Source: Streptomyces sp. DH41
Lineage (GTDB): Bacteria; Actinomycetota; Actinomycetes; Streptomycetales; Streptomycetaceae
Assembly: GCF_029813785.1 (NCBI RefSeq)
Contig: NZ_JARVKY010000019.1
Location: forward strand, 124,001-188,000
Direction: 5' to 3'
DNA: 64,000 nt
In this document: one piece after another, positions 7,319-15,500 of the stretch
How the letters are laid out: every line of letters starts with the position of its first letter
Position numbering within the stretch: position 1 is the stretch's first letter
Translations under genes and position numbers: made by a program
The notes under the pieces: model-generated
The model's database searches: none
Told to the model about the DNA's origin: nothing
What the model saw: the letters and a program-made list of their open reading frames with translations, nothing else

Positions 7319-8740
7319 CCCGCCTGGCCTGCGCCGTGCCGCCACCGTCCACACGCCAAGGCCGACGAGCAGCAGGGTGCCGGTACCGATCCCGCCCACG
7401 GCGACCGCCTTCATCGCGAGGTCGTCACTCGCGGCTGCGCCCTTCTCCGGCGCGGCCGCCCGTTCCTGGGCCGTGACCTCGAAGACGCCCTTCGGCTCGG
7501 ACTCCCCGGCGTACTCGGGGCCGTCCTGCGCCGTTCCCCCGAGCCGTACGCGCAGCGTCAGCTCGAAGGGCCCCTCGCCGAAGTCGTCGGTCACCTGCGC
7601 CGCGAGGTGCACCACGAGGTAGTGGTCGCCGGCGAACCGCATCGCACCGGTCTGTCGGTCGGTGGCGTACCGGTTGGCGTAGGCGACCGGCGGCAGGGGA
7701 GCCAGGTCGGCCGTCGTCCGGCGGCCGGTGTAGCCCTTGGCCGCGTCCTCGACCTCGCCGCGCGCGGGGTTGTGGAGGGCGAGGTGCAGGGCGCTGGTGG
7801 CGTAGCCGGAGCCGTCGCCGGAGCCGCCGAGTTCGGCGGTCGCGTACAGCTGGCGGCCCCAGTCGACCGGCACCTTGTAGAAGAGGGTCTGTCCGGGCCG
7901 GATGTCGTCGCGCCAGGCGCCCTGTCCGACGCTGGTGGCGTGGGCGAAGCCGCTGCCGCCCGGGCGGCGTTCCGGATCGCCGGTGAGGGGCTCGGGCGAT
8001 GCGGAGTTCCAGGCCTCGGGTGCGGTGGTCGCGCCGGTCTGCTTCGGGTGGGGCTCGGTGACGGCGGTGAGTTCCAGGTCCCAGGCCTTCGGCGGGGAGT
8101 CCTGGGGTCGGGACCGCTCGACCGTGACGTAGTAGGTGCCGGGGTCCTGGCACCGGGTCTCGCCGGGGGTGATCTCGCGGGTGATCCAGGCCGTGACCGG
8201 GCGTGCGCTGTGGGCGGCGCCGAAGGTCGCGCTGTCCGAGGTGCAGGATCCGCCGTCGGCGTCCTGTAAGGAGACCCGGATGCCGTCGACCGCGGTGACC
8301 TCGCCGCCGGGGCCGGGTACGGCGGTGACGGAGACGTAGGTGTCCAGGGCGGCGGAGCCGAGTTCGAGGCGGTAGTGGAGGGTGCCGTCTCTCGGCAGGG
8401 AGCTGCGGTACGTGGCGCCGGGTTCCAGCGGTGCGGCGTCCGAGGCGCCGCTCGCGCCCTCGATCCGCCGCGCGTCCTCGGCGAAGGTGTAACCGACGGG
8501 CCCGTCGGCCGCGAGAGCCGCGCCGCCGCCGGGCAGAGCGGCGGTCGTGGCCAGTACCGCTGTCACGACGGCCAGCCGCGCGGGCGTCCCCCGCAGGGGC
8601 GCGCGCGGCGTGAGCGGCGCGGGCGCGGGCGCCGACGCGGTCCGCGCGTACGCCGGCGACCGGTCACGCCCCGCTCCGGCACGCCCCCACCCGGCTCGTC
8701 CCCTCCCAGCACGCCGCCAAGCCGTACACCACCGACCCAT
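7310..8740 (-). CDS. Secreted, membrane-anchored protein of unknown function; contains a TTA codon
   Basis: 476 residues from ATG 8740 (GAGGGG upstream); the frame is open 52 codons further upstream but without a ribosome site. An Arg-rich N-terminus leads to a long signal-like segment (LAVVTAVLATTAALPGGGAALA). The extracytoplasmic part resembles beta-rich domains (LHYRLELGSAALDTYVSV; GTYYVTVERS). A C-terminal membrane helix and an RRRPGGTT tail close it. I recognise no catalytic motif. The codon at 8267-8269 reads TTA, so like its convergent neighbour kinase it should depend on bldA. Confidence 0.75.
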   Translation of the reverse strand: MGRWCTAWRRAGRGRAGWGRAGAGRDRSPAYARTASAPAPAPLTPRAPLRGTPARLAVVTAVLATTAALPGGGAALAADGPVGYTFAEDARRIEGASGASDAAPLEPGATYRSSLPRDGTLHYRLELGSAALDTYVSVTAVPGPGGEVTAVDGIRVSLQDADGGSCTSDSATFGAAHSARPVTAWITREITPGETRCQDPGTYYVTVERSRPQDSPPKAWDLELTAVTEPHPKQTGATTAPEAWNSASPEPLTGDPERRPGGSGFAHATSVGQGAWRDDIRPGQTLFYKVPVDWGRQLYATAELGGSGDGSGYATSALHLALHNPARGEVEDAAKGYTGRRTTADLAPLPPVAYANRYATDRQTGAMRFAGDHYLVVHLAAQVTDDFGEGPFELTLRVRLGGTAQDGPEYAGESEPKGVFEVTAQERAAAPEKGAAASDDLAMKAVAVGGIGTGTLLLVGLGVWTVAARRRPGGTT

Positions 8741-8897
8741 CACCCGCCACCCCTCGCGCTCACCGGCGCTGTCGCCGCCACCCGGACCGACCGTGGCCCA
8801 TCCTGCCGCGCGCCCCGCTCTCCCGTGCCCTCGCTCGGAATCCCGGCAGCGGTACCGCGGCCGCAGCGCCCCGGCGACAGAACCCGGGCAACACAAA

Positions 8898-8922
8898 ACC
8901 CCGACCGTATGACGGCCGGGGT
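8898..8922 (-). terminator. Terminator of the DLW-39 gene
   Basis: A hairpin with arms ACCCCG-CCGT and ACGG-CGGGGT (one mismatch, 3-base loop), followed on the minus strand by TTTTG. It lies 28 bases past the DLW-39 stop. Confidence 0.75.
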
Positions 8923-8949
8923 CTGCTCAGGACCGGATGTCGGTCGTAC

Positions 8950-9078
8950 TCACGAACCCGTGGGCACGGAGTCAGTCGCCTCCGTCCACAGATCCTGCTC
9001 GGCGCGATCCGCCTGGATCTGGCGGTACACGAGGAGCCCGCCGATGGCGGCCAGTGCGACCAGGAGAAGCTTCTTCAC
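8950..9078 (-). CDS. DLW-39 family small membrane protein
   Basis: 42 residues from GTG 9078 with GAGG upstream. It is one membrane helix (KKLLLVALAAIGGLLVY) then a charged tail with the family's DLW motif (AEQDLWTEATDSV). Function unknown. In actinobacteria this small gene typically lies just after the gyrA-DUF3566-tRNA-Ile-tRNA-Ala group. Here about 8.4 kb separates it from tRNA-Ile, and tRNA-Ala lies on its other side. Confidence 0.85.
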   Translation of the reverse strand: MKKLLLVALAAIGGLLVYRQIQADRAEQDLWTEATDSVPTGS

Positions 9079-9415
9079 CGCGCGACCTCGTCTTTCCTTG
9101 ACGTAGGGGACCTCTGGCGCCCGACTATACACACCGGCCGATACCGATCGGTTACCTGTGTCGGCGGCCAACTGACCGTCGCCAGAACCCGATAAGAGCG
9201 GACGAAGCCGTTCTGATCGGACGGTGATCACACCTCCACGGACGGTTACTTTGACCGTCTCCCTCCCGTCTGAGCACCTTTTCCGCCCCCTTGCGCCCAT
9301 CCGGGTGGTGTTCATCTGAACATCCACGCGCCGCGAGCGTTGGTCCACCACTTCGCGGTGCTCATACACATCATGAGGAAAGTACGCAAATCGCCCAACC
9401 CGAAAGTGAGGGGTC
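9079..9415. other. Divergent intergenic region, no gene seen
   Basis: 337 bases between the divergent DLW-39 and secreted-protein genes. It is less G/C-rich than the coding flanks and has small palindromes such as CCGATCGG and GTGATCAC, but no assignable operator and no frame with a ribosome site. It must contain both promoters. Confidence 0.5.
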
Positions 9416-9787
9416 ATGGCCCGGAACAAGGTCCTGACGCTGTGGACCACCATCGTCACCGCCTTCCTCGCGCTGTGCACGGCGCTCGGACTTGTCACGA
9501 CGACCGCCTCGGCGGCCGTACCGCAGACCGGAACGCACAGCAACACCGAGAGCGCCTCCCCCGAGGCGGCACCCGCGACGGCGGTCCCCTGGTCCTGGTC
9601 ACGTACCGGCTCCCTGCCTCCCACGATGAAACAGCGCATCCGCGCCGAGGCCCACGGCAAGGCCCCCAGCTGCCGCAACCGCCCGCTCGCCGACGCCCCC
9701 GCGGCCACCGACCTCCTGTGCGACGACCCCGCCGAGTCCCCGGCCCAGCACGCCGCCGCACAGCACACCGCGCCTCTGCAGCGCTGA
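9416..9787 (+). CDS. Small secreted protein (DUF6344-like)
   Basis: 123 residues from ATG 9416 with GTGAGGGG upstream. It has a clear signal peptide (MARNKVLTLWTTIVTAFLA then a hydrophobic core, cut probably after TTTASAA). The mature part carries LPPTMKQRIRAEAHGKAPSCR, two cysteines (the second in LLCDD), and a His/Ala/Gln-rich end. It resembles small exported Streptomyces proteins grouped as DUF6344. Function unknown. Confidence 0.65.
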   Translation: MARNKVLTLWTTIVTAFLALCTALGLVTTTASAAVPQTGTHSNTESASPEAAPATAVPWSWSRTGSLPPTMKQRIRAEAHGKAPSCRNRPLADAPAATDLLCDDPAESPAQHAAAQHTAPLQR

Positions 9788-9876
9788 GCGGCCAGGCGCG
9801 CGCACGGCACCCGTCGCGCCGCCCACGCCCAGCCCCGACGTCACGGCGATCTGCGTACAGCACCACACGCGAGAAA

Positions 9877-9908
9877 CGGCCCGGCCGCTCGACAGAGCAG
9901 CCGGGCCG
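9877..9908 (+). terminator. Terminator after the small secreted protein
   Basis: Arms CGGCCCGGC (9877-9885) and GCCGGGCCG (9900-9908), with an inner GCTC/GAGC pairing around a 4-base loop. Confidence 0.75.
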
Positions 9909-10032
9909 CCGCCATGTCTGCGGCGACCCCACTCCTCAGAACCTCTTGGAGAGCCGTAGCCTGGCCCGGAACCGGTGAGCCGGCGAAGGCCGCCGCGCCG
10001 GACCCCTCATCCGGAAAGGTGGGAACGCTGCC

Positions 10033-10800
10033 GTGAGCCGGCGCATCGTCGTCATCACCGCCGTCCACGGCCCCTCGGCCCGCTTTCTGCCGCAGGCCCA
10101 TGCCTCGTTGCGCGCGCAGGAGCTGCCCGACGGGTGGGAATGGCGCTGGGTGATCCAGGAGGACGGGCGGACGGACGACATACGGCCGCACGTGCCTGAT
10201 GACCCACGCGTCGTCTTCCGGCAGGGACGGCGGGGGCAGCAGGGCGGCCCCGGGGTGGCCCGCACGATGGCCCTGCCCCACGCGGACGGCGAGTACGTGA
10301 AGACCCTCGACGCCGACGATCAGCTTCCGCCGGGCACCCTGGCCCGCGACCTGGCCGCCCTCGAGGCCGACGCCACGCTCGGATGGGCGACGTCCCGGGC
10401 CCTGGACCTCCTGCCGGACGGTTCGACGGCCGGCTTCCCGGGCGACCCGGGCCACGGGCCGATCGAACGCGGCGAAGTGCTCGACTTCTGGAAGGCGAAC
10501 GCCTTCCGCGCCCAGGTCCACCCGGCGACCCTCCTGGTGCGGCGCGATCTGCTGCTCGCGCTCGGCGGCTGGATGGCCCTGCCCGCATCCGAGGACACCG
10601 GCCTGCTGCTGGCGCTCAACTGCGTGAGCCGGGGCTGGTTCTCCGAAGAGGTGGGCCTTCTCTACCGCAAGTGGGAGGGCCAGGTGACCGGTCAGGCGGC
10701 CCATGTGGACCCCGCGGAACGGAATGCCCGGATGGCGGTGGTGGAGGCCAGGGCACGGTCGCTGGCCTCCCTCGGATGGAGTTTCCCGGCCGGGGCCTGA
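10033..10800 (+). CDS. Family 2 glycosyltransferase
   Basis: 255 residues from GTG 10033. It has a GT-A fold start (RRIVVITAVHGPSARFLPQA) and the divalent-metal/nucleotide-sugar motif LDADDQLPP near residue 97, preceded by GVARTMALPHADGEYVKT. It is soluble, with no membrane segment. It should transfer a sugar from a nucleotide donor, but acceptor and sugar cannot be inferred. It converges with the methyltransferase gene, and no other sugar gene is next to it. Confidence 0.85.
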   Translation: MSRRIVVITAVHGPSARFLPQAHASLRAQELPDGWEWRWVIQEDGRTDDIRPHVPDDPRVVFRQGRRGQQGGPGVARTMALPHADGEYVKTLDADDQLPPGTLARDLAALEADATLGWATSRALDLLPDGSTAGFPGDPGHGPIERGEVLDFWKANAFRAQVHPATLLVRRDLLLALGGWMALPASEDTGLLLALNCVSRGWFSEEVGLLYRKWEGQVTGQAAHVDPAERNARMAVVEARARSLASLGWSFPAGA

Positions 10801-10816
10801 AGCTCACGGCCCCGCC

Positions 10817-10845
10817 CCGCCCGGCCAGGCCCCGCAGCCGGGCGG
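10817..10845. terminator. Hairpin between convergent glycosyltransferase and methyltransferase genes
   Basis: Arms CCGCCCGG (10817-10824) and CCGGGCGG (10838-10845) in the 55-base convergent gap. Confidence 0.55.
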
Positions 10846-10855
10846 CCAGGCGGAG

Positions 10856-11809
10856 TCAGATCAGCGTCTCGGCGTCGACCCGGGAGAAGACCAGGTCGCT
10901 CTCGGCGGTGACCGGCCCGCGCCATCGCACTGGGGGCTCGGGACGGCGGAGGGCACCCGGATAGCTCCGCGGCGCGTAGTCGTTGGCCAGGCGGTAGGTG
11001 TGGAAGCCGTGCTCGCGCATCGTCTCGAGCAGCTCTTCGACGGAATCGCCCAGTCGCTCCATGCGCCCAGGAGTCACCTCCACAGCGATCTCCGCGTCGG
11101 GACGGAGTTCGTCGAGCATCGGGGCGAGCCCGCGGACGACACCGCCTTCCGCGCCTTCCACATCGATCTTGATCACACGTGCTCGCGCGATCTCGTCCGG
11201 CTGGAGGAGCTCGGGCAGTGGACGCGCCTCCGTCTCGAAGGTGGACTCCGCCGGTCCGTCCCACGGCACGATGCTGTTCGCGCCCATGTTCCGTGAGCTC
11301 GCGAGGACGAAGGTGAGCGTCCTGCGGCTGTCCGAGACCGCGGCGTTGACCGCACGGATGTTGTCGCACCCGTTGATCCCGGCGTGCTGGAGCACCCGCC
11401 GGTGGAAGGCGGGGGACGCCTCGATCGCCACCACCCGGCCCGTCGTCCCCACCAGCCGGGAGCCGTAGACGCTCAGAAACCCGATGTTCGCACCGACGTC
11501 GACGAGGACGTCGCCGGTCCGGAGCCGACTCGCGAGCCACCGCATCAGGTGGGGCTCCCACACGCCGTACATGTAGATGTACCGCTGGATCAGGTCCTGG
11601 GTGTCCACCGCGAACCTGGCTGCGGACTCTGCCCCGGGCCCGGCCCCGGACATGGCGTCGAACCTGGCGTCGACCACCCTTTGACGGGGGTGGTCGCGCA
11701 GGCGGGGGCTCAGGTAACGCGCGGCGACCACTCCCTTGAGCAGCGTGCCGGGAGCCCTTCTCACGTATCCGCGGGCAAGTGTGACGAGTAGTTCGGAAGG
11801 CGCTGACAT
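10856..11809 (-). CDS. FkbM family methyltransferase
   Basis: 317 residues from ATG 11809, with GAGGGGAA eight bases upstream; an upstream ATG at 11869 overlaps the ferredoxin gene and has no site. The SAM-binding motif I VLVDVGANIGFLSVYG is typical of FkbM O-methyltransferases, followed by VVAIEASPAFH and IKIDVEGAEGGVVRG. FkbM enzymes methylate hydroxyls in polyketides, sugars and other natural products; the substrate here is unknown. It starts 20 bases after the ferredoxin stop, so the two form an operon. Confidence 0.85.
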   Translation of the reverse strand: MSAPSELLVTLARGYVRRAPGTLLKGVVAARYLSPRLRDHPRQRVVDARFDAMSGAGPGAESAARFAVDTQDLIQRYIYMYGVWEPHLMRWLASRLRTGDVLVDVGANIGFLSVYGSRLVGTTGRVVAIEASPAFHRRVLQHAGINGCDNIRAVNAAVSDSRRTLTFVLASSRNMGANSIVPWDGPAESTFETEARPLPELLQPDEIARARVIKIDVEGAEGGVVRGLAPMLDELRPDAEIAVEVTPGRMERLGDSVEELLETMREHGFHTYRLANDYAPRSYPGALRRPEPPVRWRGPVTAESDLVFSRVDAETLI

Positions 11810-11829
11810 CCTCGATTCCCCTCGGATGC

Positions 11830-12024
11830 TCAGTGCTCCCCCGTGATGGTGATCGCAGCGGAGGGGCACCCCTCGGCCGCCTCGCGCACCCGTGGCACGT
11901 CGACATCGTGCTCACGTCCGGGTATCACGGCGCCCAGACCGCCCACCTTGGTGAAGACGGACGGGGCCCGGTGGACGCAGTCGCCGGAGCCGTAGCACTG
12001 CTCGGGGTCGACGGAGATCCTCAT
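11830..12024 (-). CDS. Small [3Fe-4S] ferredoxin
   Basis: 64 residues from ATG 12024 with GGAG six bases upstream. Cysteines are at 10, 16 and 53 (CYGSGDC and EGCPSAAI). Three cysteines with CxxxxxC...CP is the pattern of the 3Fe-4S ferredoxins that donate electrons to Streptomyces cytochromes P450. No P450 or reductase gene is in the window, so its partner is elsewhere. It is first in an operon with the FkbM methyltransferase. Confidence 0.88.
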   Translation of the reverse strand: MRISVDPEQCYGSGDCVHRAPSVFTKVGGLGAVIPGREHDVDVPRVREAAEGCPSAAITITGEH

Positions 12025-12512
12025 ACGCACTCCAGCGGCGGTCGGTTCGGAACCATCACGACCTGCCTGCCCGCGGACGGGTGCCCTGAATCCGTCCGGT
12101 CGGCCCGCCTGTTGCCCCGCCGGCCGGAAGATCGTCCAGCGTCGCGCGGTCCGGTGACCGGCGACGGTTCGGGGACCGGGCCGCGCCGACATGGTCCGGC
12201 ACCGGTCCCTCCCCTCGTGGGGACCGCTGCCGAACCATGCCGGCGGCGTGTTGTACGCGGTACCGGACCGGGTCGGTGAGGGCTGCGTCGGCGAAAGCTG
12301 ACCGAGAACGTGCGGCCTCACGGGGTGGCCCCGCGGGCGCTGGGCCGCTGACCTGTCCGGGTGTCGGGCGGCCGGCTCGCGACTGCGACGTGATCCTGCC
12401 ATCTGTGGTCGCCGACGAGGAGGTTCCGGCGCCGCGACCATGACGTAGCCGCAGGTCAGGCGTATAGAGTGAGTTTTCCGGTCCGGACGTCCAGGTGCGG
12501 GGGAAGTAAGGA
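12025..12512. other. Divergent intergenic region, no convincing gene
   Basis: 488 bases between the divergent ferredoxin and nSTAND genes. Long open frames exist on both strands, but they overlap, lack ribosome sites and have no recognisable content. It should hold the promoters of both units; one candidate is given at 12441-12468. Confidence 0.5.
12441..12468 (+). promoter_or_regulatory. Candidate promoter of the nSTAND gene
   Basis: TGACGT (12441-12446) and TATAGA (12463-12468) with a 16-base spacer, 45 bases before the GTG at 12513. TATAGA is a good -10 for the housekeeping sigma factor and stands out in G/C-rich DNA; the -35 is weaker. Confidence 0.4.
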
Positions 12513-15500
12513 GTGGAGACCTTGGGTTTCGACTCAGGGGCACGCACGGCCTTCGCGGAACGTCTCGCACTGCTGTACAAGGAGGCCGGCAACCCTCCCC
12601 TCAAACGCGTGTCCGAGGCGGTCGCCCGGCTCCAGCGGGTCGACGAACGAGGCCGCCCCGTACGGGTCTCCGCACAGCGGATCAGCGACTGGCGGCGGGC
12701 CAGGAACGTACCCGCCCAGTTTCCCGCCCTCGCGGCGGTGCTGCACGTCCTCGTCCCCCTGGCGCGGCGCGCGCGACCCGTACCGGTCTCCCCGGGCCTG
12801 TACGACCTGGGCCAGTGGCAGCGCCTGTGGGAGCGGGCGGTGGCCGACCCGACCGGCGAGCGCCCGGTGCCGTCCGCCGCGGACCAGGAACGCCTCCCGG
12901 CCGAGCCCCCGGCCGAGCCCGGCGGTGTCTGCCCCTACCGCGGACTGGCCGCGTACCGTCAGCAGGACGCCGGCTGGTTCTTCGGGCGGAAGCGGAGCAC
13001 GGACGCCCTCGTCGACCAGCTCCGCGCCGCACAGGACACGGGCGGGCTGGTCATGCTCGTGGGCGCCTCGGGGGCTGGAAAGTCGTCTCTGCTGAACGCC
13101 GGTCTGGTGCCTGCCCTGCGAAACGGCGCGCTGGACGAAGAGGCCGACGAGAACAGCGAGAACAACAGGGACAGCGGGGACAGCGGGGACAGCGGGTACG
13201 ACGGGACCGCCCGGCCCAGGAAGGTACTCCAGCTCGTGCCGGGAGGCGATCCGCTCGGCGAGCTGGCCCGCCGGATCCCCGAGCTCGCGCCCGTCGTCGC
13301 CGCCGTGTCCACGGCCTCCACCGGCTCCTCCTCCGCCGCGAAGGACGCGGCGGAGGAGGAGCCGGGCGCCGCGGAAGTCACGCGTGCGGCCAGGAAGGCC
13401 TTCGCGGCATGGGCCCGCGGCAGGGCGCGGACGTCGACGGCCGAGACGTCGACGACAGACCAGGTGCCGACGACAGACCAGGTGCCGACGGCAGCCCAGG
13501 TACCGGCGGCAGCCCAGGTACCGGCGGCCCGTCCGGTCGTCATCGTGGACCAGTTCGAGGAGGTCTTCACCCTCTGCCCCGACGAGTCGGACCGCCGCGC
13601 CTTCGTCCGGCTCCTCCAGGCCGCCTGCGTACCCGGCGATCAGGGAGACCCGGCGCCCGCGCTCGTCGCCCTCGGGATACGCGCCGACTTCTACGAGCAG
13701 TGCCTGCGTTACCCCGAGCTGGCCGACGCCCTGCAGCACCGGCACATGGTGCTCGGGCCGCTGACCAGCGCGGAACTGCGCGAAGCCCTGACCGGGCCGG
13801 CCAGGGCCGTGGGCATGGAACTCGAACCGGGGCTGGCGGAGCTGATCATCCGGGAGGTGAGCACCGACGGCCCGCGGGGGGCACACGACGCGGGCGTGCT
13901 GCCGCTCCTGTCCCACGCCCTGCTCTCCACCTGGCAGCGGCGCAAGGCGGGCCGGCTGACGCTGGCCGGTTACCGCGCGGCCGGCGGGATCCAGGGAGCG
14001 GTGGCGGCGACCGCCGAACGGGCCTGGTCGGGACTCGACCCGGCGGCACGCACGGCCGCGCGGCTGCTCCTGCTCAGGCTCGTCAGACTGAGCGAGGACA
14101 CCCAGGCCACCCGCCGGCGAGGCACCCTGCGCCGGCTGGCGGAGGAGTCGAGGGATCCCGGCAAGACGGAGGAATCGCTCGAGGCACTGGTGCGCGCCCG
14201 GCTGGTGACACTCGACGCGGACACCGTGGAGATCACTCACGAGGCGCTGCTCCACGCCTGGCCCCGCCTGCGCGAGTGGATCGACCGGGACCGCACCGGC
14301 AACCTGCTGCGCCAGCGGCTGGAGGAGGACGGCCGGGCCTGGGAGGAGTCGGACCGGGACGCCTCGCTGCTCTACCGGGGCTCCCGCCTGGAGCAGGCCC
14401 GCGGCTGGTCGGAGTCGGACGACGGCACCTTCCTGACCCGGAGCGCGGTGGAGTTCCTGGCCGCCGCGGTCAGGCTGCGCAGGCGCACCGTCCTGATCAG
14501 CCGTGCCGCCGTGTCGGCGCTGGTCGTCCTGGCGCTCGTGGCGGTCGGTTCGGCGGTGATCGCGTGGCAGCAGCGCAACGACGCGGTGTTCGAGCAGGTG
14601 GTCGCCGAGGCGGACCGCGTCCAGTACACGGACCCGTCGCTGTCGGCCCAGCTCGACCTGGCGGCGCACCGCCTGCGGCCGGACGACGACGGCGTGCGGA
14701 ACCGGCTGCTCTCGATCGTGAACGCGCCGCTGGCCACGCCACTGCTCGGCCACACGGGCGCCGTCTACCTCACTTCCTACAGCCCCGACGGACGGACCCT
14801 GGCGACGGCCAGCTACGACCGGACCGTGCGGCTGTGGGACGTGTCGGACCCCGCCCGTCCGAAACAGCTGGGCGAGGCCCTCACCGGACACACGAGCTGG
14901 GTGAGCTCGGCGGTGTTCAGCCCGGACGGCCGCACCCTGGCCAGCGCCTCGGACGACGGCACGATCCTGCTCTGGGACATCGGCGACCCCAGCCGCCCGC
15001 GCCCGCTCGGTGCTCCCCTGGCCGGCCGGGGCGGCACCGTCTACCTGCTCGCCTTCAGTCCGGACGGCCGCACTCTGGCCTCCGCCCACGACGACCGTGC
15101 CGTACGGCTGTGGAACGTCACCGACCCGCGCCGTCCGGAGGCGCTCGACGCCCTGACGGGCCCCACCGCGGCGGTGCGCTCGGTGGCGTTCAGCCCTGAC
15201 GGGCGGACGCTGGCAGCCGGCGGCGACGACGACACGGTCAGACTCTGGAACGTGGCCGATCCACGCCGCCCGGAGCGGATCGGCGCGCCGCTGACCGGTC
15301 ACACCGGCCTGGTGCACTCCGTGGCCTTCAGCCCCGACGGACGCACACTCGCCACCGGCAGCGCGGACGACACCGTCCGGCTCTGGGACGTGACCGACCC
15401 GGGCCACGCGACACGGATCGGCTCACCGCTGACCGGGCACACCGGCCCCGTCTGGTCGGTGGCCTTCAGCCCCGACGGGGACATGCTCGCCGCGGCCAGC

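Noticed and set aside
12534..15407. 957-codon open frame antisense to the nSTAND gene
   Set aside because: It mirrors the codon pattern of the real gene; its protein is a repetitive Ala/Gly/Arg/Val-rich shadow without a family.
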